Assembly (NCBI GenBank): GCA_963676605.2
Contig: CAXXSP010000003.1
Coordinates: 1-51,097, forward strand
Length of the DNA: 51,097 nucleotides
Origin: SABI01 sp963676605
GTDB lineage: Bacteria > Spirochaetota > Spirochaetia > Sphaerochaetales > Sphaerochaetaceae
Direction: 5' to 3'
Each line of letters starts with the position of its first letter. Positions within the stretch are counted from its first letter, which is position 1. The notes beneath the pieces are model-generated. The model worked only from the letters and a program-made list of their open reading frames with translations, was not told the origin of the DNA and ran no database searches. Positions 26,156-33,881 of the stretch are shown in pieces. The translations under genes were made by a program, and so were the position numbers.

Positions 26156-27424
26156 ATGAGTGAAACATTAGAGAAATTCTATGAGAATCTGTTGGACATT
26201 GAGTTGCCCTGGGAGGTAGTAGGAATAGAGCGGGACGCCTCGAGCAAGGTTGTAACAGTGCATGTCGAGCATTCATCAGAGGTCCCGTTAGCCTGCCCGG
26301 AATGTGGGAAACCAGCCAAGCTGCATGATCATCGGAAACGAGTATGGAGACATCTTGATTCCTGTAATCATAAGACGATGATAGAGGGAATGATTCCTCG
26401 GGTGAGATGCGAAGATCATGGTGTCAAACAGCTGCCGGTGAACTTTGCAGAAAGGAATTCCCGGTTTACGATAGCCTTTGAGCAGGCGGTACTGGTCTGG
26501 TTGAAGGATGACTCTATCAAGACAGTAGCAGAGAACTTTTCTCTAAGCTGGGATCAGGTAGACGGTATCATGCAGAGAGCTGTCGAGCGAGGCTTGAGAC
26601 GACGAAAGAAGAAGAACCCTGAACACATAGGGATCGATGAGACGTCGTTTCAGAAGCGGCACGAGTATGTGACAGTCATTCTGGATAAAGTGAACGATGC
26701 TGTCATAGATGTGCTAGATAACCGCAAGTCAAAGACATTAGAAACCTGGTTCAAAGATCAGCAATACTGTGATTTCAGCGCTGTGAAGAGCGTCTCAATG
26801 GACATGTGGGATCCGTTCATCAAGGCAGTAAGAGGAGCATTTCCCAATGCGGAGGACCTCATCTGCTTTGACCGATTTCATGTAGCGAGTCATTTTGCGA
26901 AGGGTGTCGATAAAGTACGAGCAAGTGAGCATCGGGAGTTGTCAGCAGAAAGCCCACTGTTTCGAACAAAGCATCAGTGGTTGACGAATTCGAATCGAAA
27001 GGACAATAGAGCGACATACCGGAAAGAGTTCCTGAAGCTGACCAGGTTGAACCTGAAGACGGCACGTGCCTGGAGGATGAAAGAAGCTGCTTCTATGCTC
27101 TGGAACTATACGTACATGGGCGTAGCAAAGAAGAAGTGGGAGGAGCTGTTGGGTTGGATCAGCCGTTGCAGGCTACAGCCTATGATAAAAGTTGGGAATA
27201 CGGTACGTAATTATCTTTGGGGCATACTGAATGCGATACGATTGAAGGTGAACAACAGTATGCTTGAAGCTAAGAACACCCGCATTCAGCGGATAAAGAA
27301 AATCGCTTGTGGTTTTCGTAATCGGGAGAGGTTCAAGACAGCTATCCTGTTTCATTTAGGTAAGCTGGATTTTCCCCTTCTCCCACACGATAGTCGGAAG
27401 CGCCAGGGATTATTTCTTGCCTGA
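26156..27424 (+). CDS. ISL3-family transposase (IS204/IS1001/IS1165 type)
   Basis: 422 residues, complete. An N-terminal zinc finger (LACPECGKPAKLHDH) is followed by an HTH-like region (IKTVAENFSLSWDQVDGIM) and the DDE transposase core. HIGIDETSFQKRHEYVTVI carries the first Asp, DLICFDRFHVASHF the second, and the C-terminal NNSMLEAKNTRIQRIKKIACGFRN block, typical of ISL3 enzymes, carries the Glu. Start ATG 26156 follows GGGGA. The putative right end is the sequence complementary to GGATCTTCGGTGGTAAATGC near 27440-27464. I could not find a matching left end or an 8-bp target duplication, so element boundaries are left open. It separates the importer operon from the Rieske gene. Confidence 0.9.
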   Translation: MSETLEKFYENLLDIELPWEVVGIERDASSKVVTVHVEHSSEVPLACPECGKPAKLHDHRKRVWRHLDSCNHKTMIEGMIPRVRCEDHGVKQLPVNFAERNSRFTIAFEQAVLVWLKDDSIKTVAENFSLSWDQVDGIMQRAVERGLRRRKKKNPEHIGIDETSFQKRHEYVTVILDKVNDAVIDVLDNRKSKTLETWFKDQQYCDFSAVKSVSMDMWDPFIKAVRGAFPNAEDLICFDRFHVASHFAKGVDKVRASEHRELSAESPLFRTKHQWLTNSNRKDNRATYRKEFLKLTRLNLKTARAWRMKEAASMLWNYTYMGVAKKKWEELLGWISRCRLQPMIKVGNTVRNYLWGILNAIRLKVNNSMLEAKNTRIQRIKKIACGFRNRERFKTAILFHLGKLDFPLLPHDSRKRQGLFLA

Positions 27425-27515
27425 AAGTTCAGGGAACCAGTAAAGCATTTACCACCGAAGATCCTTTCCTTTTGGATGAACAATGTCCCTATCGTATCAG
27501 GTTTTAGGATAGGAG

Positions 27516-27968
27516 TCAGTCAAAGAAGTGAAGGAGAGGATCATCCTCTTCCTCCTGTGGTAACGGGTGGGTCGTGATCAGGATAGCCTCTCCCTCTATT
27601 TTCAGACCATATCTTCGTAAGGCAGGAGCGTTATGGTTCAGACATTCTCCAGTCACCAGATTGAATTTCCATCCATGACGCGGACAGGTTGCGATATCCC
27701 CTAGGATATTCCCTTTGGTGATATCGGCTCCCATATGCTTGCAGCCTACTTCAATCGCATAGAATTCTGCATCCGATTCTTTAATGATTCCCACTTTCTT
27801 ACCCAGAATGGAAACACTCACAATTCTCTTATTCTTAAAATCATCTACATGAGCCGCTTTGATATAGTCCAATGGTATGCACCCTGCCTTTTTCTTCTCT
27901 GTATGAGAGCACTCGACTTCCCAATCAGAAGGAACCCTATACCTGATTGTGTTCCTACTCTTCATCAT
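27516..27968 (-). CDS. Rieske-type [2Fe-2S] ferredoxin-like protein
   Basis: 150 residues, soluble. The cluster motif is complete: GCKHMGAD (Cys-x-His) and CPRHGWKFN (Cys-x-x-His), spaced as in Rieske ferredoxins and the small subunit of NirD-like proteins. After the motif NLVTGECLNHNAPALRRYGLKIEGE is followed by an acidic tail (EEEDDPLLHFFD). It is probably a small electron carrier; no partner reductase or oxygenase is adjacent. TATAAA lies five bases before the first of two consecutive ATG codons and there is no ribosome site, so the mRNA may be leaderless. A paralogue is at 40355-40711 and a dead 3' copy at 19235-19363. The ISL3 transposase ends about 90 bases downstream. Confidence 0.88.
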   Translation of the reverse strand: MMKSRNTIRYRVPSDWEVECSHTEKKKAGCIPLDYIKAAHVDDFKNKRIVSVSILGKKVGIIKESDAEFYAIEVGCKHMGADITKGNILGDIATCPRHGWKFNLVTGECLNHNAPALRRYGLKIEGEAILITTHPLPQEEEDDPLLHFFD

Positions 27969-28091
27969 TCCAGTTTATACAATAAGATATTCAGGTAAAC
28001 ATAGAAGAACAACCCCATTGAATCTTACTTCAACCAGAAGAGAACCCAAACACAAACCCTATTCAAGACAGTGATTCAGTAAAGGATGAAA

Positions 28092-29249
28092 TCATTTGAG
28101 AAGGAGTCGAGCCAATTCCACCCGAGAGTGGATTCCGAGATTGCGATAAATCGCTGTGATATGACCTTTCACTGTATCCTCTGTTATATAGAGCTTATCC
28201 GCTATCTGCTGTCGCGTCAGACCGCGGAGCAGTTCGGCTGCGATCTCCCGTTGCCGTCTTGTCAGGGGAAGCTCCTCATCGATCGAAGAAATATTGCCGT
28301 GTTGCATCCGTCCTCCCATTCCTTCAATCAGATCGTCAGTGATATCTTTTACGATGAGGCCTTGGTATGTGATTCCATTCACCAGAACTATATCAAATGT
28401 CAAACGTATCGGAATTCTCTGTCCATCAAATCGTAACAGCTCCCCCTCCTCCGTAACAGAGGGAACCTCCCCCGGCACCGATGAAAAACAGGAAGAGAAA
28501 CGCTGAGTCACAGAGAAAAGTGTTGATGCGTCTTTCCCGATAATTTCCTGTCGGTTTCCGCCGAGCAAATCCACCATATTCTGACTCAGATCTACGACAT
28601 GACCTTCTTTTAGAAGAAAAATCCCATTACAGAAACTATCGGGAATAATCCCTCTGAACCGATTTTCATCAGCAAGACGGGCGTTATAAGCCCTCTCCGT
28701 CTTCCGTAACCTTTCGAATCGGGATCCATAGATGATGCCGACAAACTGCAGACCGAAGTAGCACATCAGTATAATCAGTTTCGAGTATCCCTGAAGTGAC
28801 GGGTCCCTGAACGTAAAAAACAGCCCTTGTATCATCGCGAGGCATGTCGCAACAATCTTCAAACGCATCCGCGCCGGAATAACAAAATAAACAATCGAAA
28901 TATTTACAAAAGCGGGCAAGATAATGTAGGTGGAGGGGCCTTGCCTTGATGAGAAAACAAGAAATTCAACCAGAACCATCATGTAAAATGCGAGTGGATG
29001 AAGAATTCCGTACCAGGAGCGTATCCGATTGACGAATGTTGATAACATCACAGCAACCATGAGCACACTCGCCAGTGCACGAGCACAAAGGACGATGACA
29101 AGCATCACTGAAGAGTCTATCATTCTTATATCGTTTCCAATGAAGACTTCATTGAGCAAAAAATAGAGATAACCGAGAGTCGCAAATTTCAATTCTTCCC
29201 TCGTATAGCGGATAGAATTTTGGCCTGATAGGAATGCAAGTACGTTCAT
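28092..29249 (-). CDS. Membrane-bound LuxR-type regulator with PAS domain
   Basis: 385 residues. Six or so membrane helices occupy residues 20-185 or so. A PAS-like domain follows (NGIFLLKEGHVVDLSQNMVDLLG to ITYQGLIVKDITD). The C-terminal GerE/LuxR HTH reads LTRRQREIAAELLRGLTRQ then QIADKLYITEDTVKGHITAIYRNLGI. This is a one-component membrane regulator that binds DNA from the membrane. I chose ATG 29249; an in-frame GTG at 29273 is also possible, and neither has a strong ribosome site. It is divergent from a small lipoprotein gene. The two CCCGAACGGG-type boxes between them (29286-29327) are the likely binding sites. Confidence 0.8.
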   Translation of the reverse strand: MNVLAFLSGQNSIRYTREELKFATLGYLYFLLNEVFIGNDIRMIDSSVMLVIVLCARALASVLMVAVMLSTFVNRIRSWYGILHPLAFYMMVLVEFLVFSSRQGPSTYIILPAFVNISIVYFVIPARMRLKIVATCLAMIQGLFFTFRDPSLQGYSKLIILMCYFGLQFVGIIYGSRFERLRKTERAYNARLADENRFRGIIPDSFCNGIFLLKEGHVVDLSQNMVDLLGGNRQEIIGKDASTLFSVTQRFSSCFSSVPGEVPSVTEEGELLRFDGQRIPIRLTFDIVLVNGITYQGLIVKDITDDLIEGMGGRMQHGNISSIDEELPLTRRQREIAAELLRGLTRQQIADKLYITEDTVKGHITAIYRNLGIHSRVELARLLLK

Positions 29250-29285
29250 GAAGAAGACTCTACTGCACCTCACGTATAAAAGTCA

Positions 29286-29327
29286 CCCCCGAACGGGTTA
29301 TTTTTGCAAACTCCACCCGTTCGGGGG
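29286..29327. promoter_or_regulatory. 13-bp inverted repeat, probable LuxR-type activator sites
   Basis: CCCCCGAACGGGT (29286-29298) is repeated inverted as ACCCGTTCGGGGG (29315-29327) with a 16-base loop. Each arm is itself a near-palindrome (CCCG-AA-CGGG). The right arm abuts the expected -35 region of a plus-strand promoter with TATACT at 29352-29357 and no good -35 box. This layout is typical of class II activation of the lipoprotein gene at 29410. Confidence 0.55.
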
Positions 29328-29409
29328 ATACCTGGAGAGAAGAAGCACTCCTATACTTCATTACCTCAGGCGTTACCTGAACCATTACAAAACCAAGGAG
29401 ATTTTACTT

Positions 29410-30039
29410 ATGACATTACAACGGAACCTATTCCTCCTGATTGCTGCCGCATTCACTGCCCTCTTTCTATTTGTCGGTTGTGACACTTCTTCAGAGTGGG
29501 AAGACTTTGAATTCTCTATGACGTATAGTGAGTATAAAGCACAGTATACTGCTGATGCACAGGCCATGCTTGATGACGCTACTTCAAAAGTTGATGAAAT
29601 TATTGATGGCATAATCACGGCAGAGGCCAGTTATCTGTGGCAAGATCTCGGTGATGCAGAAGGCGAGTATACAACTGATTCAGGCGTAAAGTTTTCCGTC
29701 GAATTTGAGCCCGGTGAGACGGGTTATACTGATTACGAAATTTCTGTGGATATCAAATTCCAGGATGGAACATATACCAACGAGGATGGAAATGCTTATA
29801 ATTATGAGGGAACCTATCATGACATCACCTACCTGTGCAGCTATGTTCCAGCTGAAGATGGATTATTCGACTCCATGGAATTTACACTGTTCGTAGACTC
29901 CGAAACAAATGTATGCAGATTCACTTACGATTATCCTGTCTCGTTCCAGGTACCTGATGTAAGCGGTTATTTCCAAGATCCTGAATCTGCGACCATCTCT
30001 TTTTCGATGATCGTTGAGAACGGACATAGTATGCTGTGA
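29410..30039 (+). CDS. Small lipoprotein of unknown function
   Basis: 209 residues. The signal peptide MTLQRNLFLLIAAAFTALFLFV ends in a lipobox (LFVGC), so Cys24 should be lipidated. The mature part is acidic and rich in Tyr, Asp, Glu and Ser/Thr, with repeated short beta-type stretches (GVKFSVEFEPGETGYTDYE, SVDIKFQDGTYTNEDGN). I recognise no family. The start is fixed by AAGGAG before ATG 29410; the frame is open further upstream but without signals. It is likely the main target of the divergent LuxR-type membrane regulator, and a terminator follows at 30127-30172. Confidence 0.75.
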   Translation: MTLQRNLFLLIAAAFTALFLFVGCDTSSEWEDFEFSMTYSEYKAQYTADAQAMLDDATSKVDEIIDGIITAEASYLWQDLGDAEGEYTTDSGVKFSVEFEPGETGYTDYEISVDIKFQDGTYTNEDGNAYNYEGTYHDITYLCSYVPAEDGLFDSMEFTLFVDSETNVCRFTYDYPVSFQVPDVSGYFQDPESATISFSMIVENGHSML

Positions 30040-30126
30040 CAAGTCCTGCAAGGAACCGATACAAGTGACTCATCAGAATTGGATCTGGTGTGTTCACCTA
30101 CACCGAGCGAGCGTAGTTGTTCTAAT

Positions 30127-30172
30127 AGAAGGCTTCCCCTTTTTCTATCGAAAGATGCAGGGGGGGCCTTCT
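30127..30172 (+). terminator. Hairpin terminator after the lipoprotein gene
   Basis: AGAAGGC (30127-30133) with CCCC (30136-30139) pairs with GGGGG (30161-30165) and GCCTTCT (30166-30172). The loop is large and A/T-rich. It lies about 90 bases after the stop codon. No long T tract follows, so termination may be incomplete. Confidence 0.45.
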
Positions 30173-30178
30173 TCCATG

Positions 30179-30257
30179 CATACATGAGCTAAGGAGCATG
30201 GTATTCCCCTTCCTCATGTATGTCTTCTTCCTGTATGAGAATTGCTTCTCATACAGG
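30179..30257 (+). promoter_or_regulatory. Two consecutive hairpins with related arms in the ackA upstream region
   Basis: Hairpin 1 is CATACATGAG (30179-30188) with CTCATGTATG (30213-30222). Hairpin 2 is CCTGTATGAGAA (30230-30241) with TTCTCATACAGG (30246-30257) around TTGC. The arms share a TATGAG/CTCATA-like core. They lie 170-250 bases before the ackA ATG. They could be protein operators, an RNA leader, or hairpin 2 a transcription pause site. Confidence 0.45.
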
Positions 30258-30424
30258 GATCTCACGTGTGTCTCTTTTTTCTTATCCTGTTCGTATAAGC
30301 CTACTCAAACAAGAGGAAACAATAAGGCTGTAAGGTCAGGATGGGAGAAGGAAAAGATTCTATCCTTACCCTTTCCTGAATTCTGGTATATACTTACTGG
30401 AAAAGAGGTAAAAAAGGAGATGCT

Positions 30425-31642
30425 ATGAGTAAGAACCATGTTATCTGTTTCAACGGAGGCAGCTCATCAATAAAGGTTGCAGTAAAGGAAGTATCAGAAG
30501 AAGGAGTCAGCTCGGTTGTAGATTTCAACTGCCAGGGGCTCGGAACTCCCCATGGATATGTGGATGTTGTAACTGACGGAGAAAAAGAGAGATGGGAGAT
30601 GGTGCTTGATGATCACAGCTCGGCCCTGCATGCCATCACAGAGATCATCGGGAAGGAATTCCCTGACCTGAATATCACAGCGGTGGGGCATCGTGTTGTC
30701 CACGGCGGAACCGATTTCACCGAATCAGCTCTGATTGACGGAATAGAAGGAAAGGTTCAGGCGGAGATTCTCGAGTGCTCTTCCCTTGCTCCGCTTCATA
30801 ACCCTGCAAACCACCAGATCATCATCGCTTCCCTGAAAGATCCTGTGTTCGGAGCGGTTCCTAATGTCGCGGTATTCGATACTCAGTTCCATGCCAATAT
30901 GCCCGATTATGCAAAATACTACGGTGTTCCTAAAGAATGGATAGAAGAATACGGTATCCAGAGGTACGGGTTCCACGGAACATCCTATACCTATATCTCA
31001 GAGAGGTTCAGCTGCCTTACCGACACTCCGCTGGAACAATGCAATATGGTGATAGCCCATCTTGGTAACGGCTGCTCCATGGCAAAGGTGGAAAAAGGCA
31101 TAGGAGTCGATACTTCCATGGGAGTGACTCCCCTCGAAGGATTGATCATGGGAACCAGATCGGGGGACGTGGACCCCGGCATGATTGAACTGATGGCTGC
31201 AAAGCTTGAGGTGGATGTGAAAGAGATTGTACGTATCCTCAACCGGGAATCGGGTGCATGGGGGCTGTACGGGAAAGGAACGAAGGAGATCTACAAGATA
31301 CGTGAAGCTGCACAAGCCGGCGACGCGGATGCCGTTCTCACGCTCGATGTGATCTGTTACCGCATTGCCAAGTATTTCAGTGAATACCTGGGAACCATGG
31401 AAGATCCCATGGGAATTATCTTCACCGGCGGTGTCGGAGAGAATGAGGGATATGTGAGAAGAAGGGTCCTCTTCTTCATGAAGATGTTCAGATGGGACAT
31501 TGATGAAAAGGCGATCATGAGCAGAAATCAGGAAGTTGTGATTGCAGAGAGTGCCTGTGTTGAGGGATTGAAGGCCTGGGTTATCCCGACTGACGAGGAA
31601 AAGGTATTCGCACTCGAAGCGATGAAGCACAGCGGGTTGTAA
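30425..31642 (+). CDS. ackA: Acetate kinase
   Basis: 405 residues. It transfers phosphate between acetyl phosphate and ADP, the ATP-yielding last step of acetate fermentation in the cytoplasm. Family motifs: CFNGGSSSIK at the N-terminus, GHRVVHGG, FDTQFHANMPDYA, RYGFHGTSYTYISER, VIAHLGNGCSMAKVEKG, DTSMGVTPLEGLIMGTRSGDVDPG and IIFTGGVGENEGYVRR. A Gln stands where many homologues have Ala in FDTAFH, which is not an active-site position. Start set by AAAAAGGAGATGCT before ATG 30425. No pta gene is in view. A terminator-like hairpin follows at 31657-31685. Confidence 0.96.
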   Translation: MSKNHVICFNGGSSSIKVAVKEVSEEGVSSVVDFNCQGLGTPHGYVDVVTDGEKERWEMVLDDHSSALHAITEIIGKEFPDLNITAVGHRVVHGGTDFTESALIDGIEGKVQAEILECSSLAPLHNPANHQIIIASLKDPVFGAVPNVAVFDTQFHANMPDYAKYYGVPKEWIEEYGIQRYGFHGTSYTYISERFSCLTDTPLEQCNMVIAHLGNGCSMAKVEKGIGVDTSMGVTPLEGLIMGTRSGDVDPGMIELMAAKLEVDVKEIVRILNRESGAWGLYGKGTKEIYKIREAAQAGDADAVLTLDVICYRIAKYFSEYLGTMEDPMGIIFTGGVGENEGYVRRRVLFFMKMFRWDIDEKAIMSRNQEVVIAESACVEGLKAWVIPTDEEKVFALEAMKHSGL

Positions 31643-31656
31643 GGATACAAGGAAAC

Positions 31657-31685
31657 AGAGCCTTTCAGGGACTTCTGAAGGCTCT
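31657..31685 (+). terminator. ackA terminator
   Basis: AGAGCCTTTCAG (31657-31668) pairs with CTGAAGGCTCT (31675-31685), leaving one bulged base, about 15 bases after the ackA stop codon. The following TTATCT is only weakly T-rich. Confidence 0.6.
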
Positions 31686-31836
31686 TATCTGCTATATCGT
31701 ATTGTAGATGCTGCACTCTTGAACTGAAAAAACACCGCTGTATCCAGTTTCTGAAAGAGATCATCATAGGTGCTAACAGCGGAATTGATTGCACAGGGGA
31801 CAGTTTCCTCCGCACGTCAGAGAGACTCCCCCCTAC

Positions 31837-32565
31837 CTACCAGCGATTGAAACCACGTATGGTCAGCACCTGGCTGCTCATCCCTTTAGACATCGATGAA
31901 GCGAGATAGAGGGCCCCATTGGCAATGTCCTCCGGCTGGAACAGATCTCCGCCCGCATTCAGGATAAACTGCCTGCGTTCTGATTTCTGGAACAGTTCGG
32001 TATCTACAGGACCGGGACAGATGACGTTCACCCGAATATTATCCGGGCGCATCTCATCGCCGAGAGCCTGCGTCAATGCGATGACAGCTGCTTTTGAAGA
32101 GGCGTACGCTGTACTGCCGGGAAGACCCCGCAGGCCTGCGGCCGAAGCGATATTTACGATATTGCCCTCACCCTGCCGCTTGAAGATCGGCAGTACTTCT
32201 TTCGTCAGCAAAGCAACAGTCCGGAGATTGACTTCCAGAATCTCGTCCCAGATATCCATAGGCATATCAATGAGTTTCATCTCCCTCGATATACCTGCAT
32301 TGTTGACAAGGATATCAAGTCTTCCATATCTCTCCGTAATAGCTTGTACGATCGAAGCGACCTGAGAAGGTTCCCTCAAATCCCCTGTGACAACAAAAGC
32401 CTCTCCTCCCAGCTCTTCGATCTCTTTTTTGACCTTCTCGAGAATTTCAAGATTTCTTCCTGTGAGAGCGACTTTCGCCTTCTCTTGTGCAAATCTTATC
32501 GCGATTGCTCTACCGATGCCCCTTCCGGCACCGGTAACCAGAGCCACTTTGTTTTCTAATAACAT
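31837..32565 (-). CDS. Short-chain dehydrogenase/reductase, FabG-like
   Basis: 242 residues. Classical SDR features: cofactor loop VTGAGRGIGRA, NNAG in LDILVNNAGISRE, catalytic Ser in NIASAAGLRG, and the YxxxK pair in AYASSKAAV, then CPGPVDTELF. Most resembles 3-oxoacyl-ACP reductase or glucose/sugar dehydrogenase members; the substrate cannot be decided. Arg and other residues after the glycine loop (TGRNLE) suggest NADP(H) use. I start it at ATG 32565 (GAGGTTGAC upstream) rather than ATG 32583, which would add an unneeded six residues. Single gene, convergent with ackA, with the second palindromic element in its upstream region. Confidence 0.9.
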   Translation of the reverse strand: MLLENKVALVTGAGRGIGRAIAIRFAQEKAKVALTGRNLEILEKVKKEIEELGGEAFVVTGDLREPSQVASIVQAITERYGRLDILVNNAGISREMKLIDMPMDIWDEILEVNLRTVALLTKEVLPIFKRQGEGNIVNIASAAGLRGLPGSTAYASSKAAVIALTQALGDEMRPDNIRVNVICPGPVDTELFQKSERRQFILNAGGDLFQPEDIANGALYLASSMSKGMSSQVLTIRGFNRW

Positions 32566-32655
32566 GTCAACCTCGATTATCACATTGTATCAGGAAGATA
32601 TGCTCTTCCATCGACCTAAATTACTTTCTTGTATGCAGCATCACGAATCTATGCA

Positions 32656-32692
32656 CCTTGATAATCAATGATAGCATCATCAGTTTTCATGG
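32656..32692. repeat. 37-nt palindromic element, copy 2
   Basis: The outer arms CCTTGATAA and TTTTCATGG and the inner arms ATGAT and ATCAT have the same spacing and the same TCA/CAG bulges as the copy at 26038-26074. It lies between the VapC stop and the SDR start. Several substitutions occur between copies, some disrupting outer pairs. Confidence 0.55.
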
Positions 32693-32722
32693 CACCTCAT
32701 CTCACACGGATGATCCTTGTGG

Positions 32723-33148
32723 TTACAACTCGGGATGTTTGAAGGCACTCTCTGTTGACCAGTTTTCTATGTCCAGTCCTTTGATCCCTGAAAAATGCTT
32801 CTCATTGTTCGTCACAAGAATAAGGTTATGAGTCAATGCCGTTGATGCGATGAGGAGATCCATATCATCAAGAACGGGTCCCGTCCGCTGGTGAGATACC
32901 TTCAGTTCCCCGAAGACATCCATTACAGCAGGAGTGATGGGGATGACGGGAAATATTTCAGCTATCCTATAGACTCTGGCAAGGTTCTTTTCGACATGCT
33001 GTGATGTCCTCGCTCCGTAGATAAGTTCGCCGCAGGTTACAACAGAAATCGATTTCGGAGAAGAACGTCTCAGATGGAATTCAGCATTCACATTCTCATG
33101 TCCCTTGAAACTGTAGATGATCATATCTGTATCAATCAAATAATTCAT
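32723..33148 (-). CDS. vapC: VapC-type PIN-domain toxin
   Basis: 141 residues. PIN-domain ribonuclease motifs: MNYLIDTDMIIYSFKG with the first Asp, SVVTCGELIYGA with the conserved Glu, VLDDMDLLIASTA with the third acidic site, and VTNNEKHFSGI, the common VapC ending. VapC toxins cut tRNA or rRNA and are held inactive by a VapB antitoxin. I start it at ATG 33148, inside the antitoxin's last codons (17-bp overlap), rather than at an upstream ATG at 33241, because PIN domains begin right at the first strand. It is paired with vapB on the same strand. Confidence 0.88.
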   Translation of the reverse strand: MNYLIDTDMIIYSFKGHENVNAEFHLRRSSPKSISVVTCGELIYGARTSQHVEKNLARVYRIAEIFPVIPITPAVMDVFGELKVSHQRTGPVLDDMDLLIASTALTHNLILVTNNEKHFSGIKGLDIENWSTESAFKHPEL

Positions 33149-33426
33149 CTGCCTCTTCGAACCTGCAATTCTTCGCATCGTTTGAGTTTTTCCTGCTCTT
33201 CCTGATCTCATCAATGACAGCATCTGCTGCTCTCTCATCATCCCAGCTTTCGGCTAACTGCAGAAACTCATCTGTAGGATTCTGTATGCTTATACCCGGC
33301 ATAGAAAGATACGTCTCGAGGATGTGAACCATTTCCTGACTTATCGATCTTCTCTCATGGAATGCTAACTTCCTGATAGATTCATAACAATGCGTCATCT
33401 ATATCTTTCACCTGCAGATGTTCCAT
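33132..33426 (-). CDS. vapB: VapB-type antitoxin, one apparent frameshift
   Basis: Start ATG 33426 has a strong AGGAGG 8 bases upstream and opens MEHLQVKDIDDAL. It then meets a TGA caused by one extra T at about 33386-33387. Removing it continues as YESIRKLAFHERRSISQEMV, giving 97 residues. The N-terminus is a ribbon-helix-helix DNA-binding fold (typical antitoxin pattern QVKDIDDALYESIRKLA). The acidic C-terminus (ESWDDERAADAVIDEI, FEEADELFD) is the toxin-neutralising part. Length minus one base is an exact multiple of three. A sequence error is likely; if it is real, the antitoxin would be dead beside an intact toxin, which a cell should not tolerate. Confidence 0.75.
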
Positions 33427-33468
33427 AGTTTGCACCTCCTGATCTATCATGCAGCATTTCATGTATGT

Positions 33469-33486
33469 TGCATATTTTTTCATGCA
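33469..33486. promoter_or_regulatory. Possible VapBC operator
   Basis: TGCAT and ATGCA form an inverted repeat around eight bases, about 45 bp upstream of the vapB start. A further ATGCAGCAT lies closer to the gene (33450-33458). Ribbon-helix-helix antitoxins bind such short inverted repeats to autorepress. The element is short, so confidence is low. Confidence 0.35.
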
Positions 33487-33583
33487 GTAACCCTGCCATT
33501 CCACAGAAGGAACGACTGACAGACCTTAAGGTATATTTTTCAGGACAGATTTCATGTCCTTCAGGGATATATTTCACTGAATT

Positions 33584-33635
33584 TTTCCTTTTCACAAGGA
33601 AACTATGTGTCGAATGTTTCCCTCTTACAAGGAAA
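33584..33635. repeat. Twin 19-bp palindromic boxes
   Basis: TTTCCTTTTCACAAGGAAA (33584-33602) and TTTCCCTCTTACAAGGAAA (33617-33635) are near-identical inverted repeats 33 bp apart, about three helical turns. They are 160-210 bp upstream of vapB and about 250 bp downstream of the permease stop at 33882. The target gene is unclear. From 33636 to 33881 I see no gene and no clear structure. Confidence 0.45.
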
Positions 33636-33881
33636 TAAGAGATGTATCAGCTATCGCGGGTCTTATCAGAGCAGAAAAAACCATGTTTCAAAACCTCACA
33701 TCTTCTGTGGTAGACTACCCTCTCGAATAGAAGGAAAAAACCAGAGAAGTATGCTCTGTTGATGAACCTGAACTATCTCTTATTCCTGACAAAAGAAACG
33801 AACAGCGCAGTCGGAACTACGTATCACTCACGTTGACTGGGTGCATTCGTCATCATGTGTGATACCATCCGTTCTCTGAGG

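Noticed and set aside
25920..27455. ISL3 element bounded by GGATCT at 25920 and the complement of GGATCTTCGG at the right end
   Set aside because: The left sequence matches only in the first six bases and scattered positions, and the flanking eight bases on the two sides do not match.
33395..33595. 66-codon minus-strand ORF upstream of VapBC
   Set aside because: It overlaps the true vapB start, which has AGGAGG and a coherent ribbon-helix-helix sequence once one base is removed. This ORF has no ribosome site.
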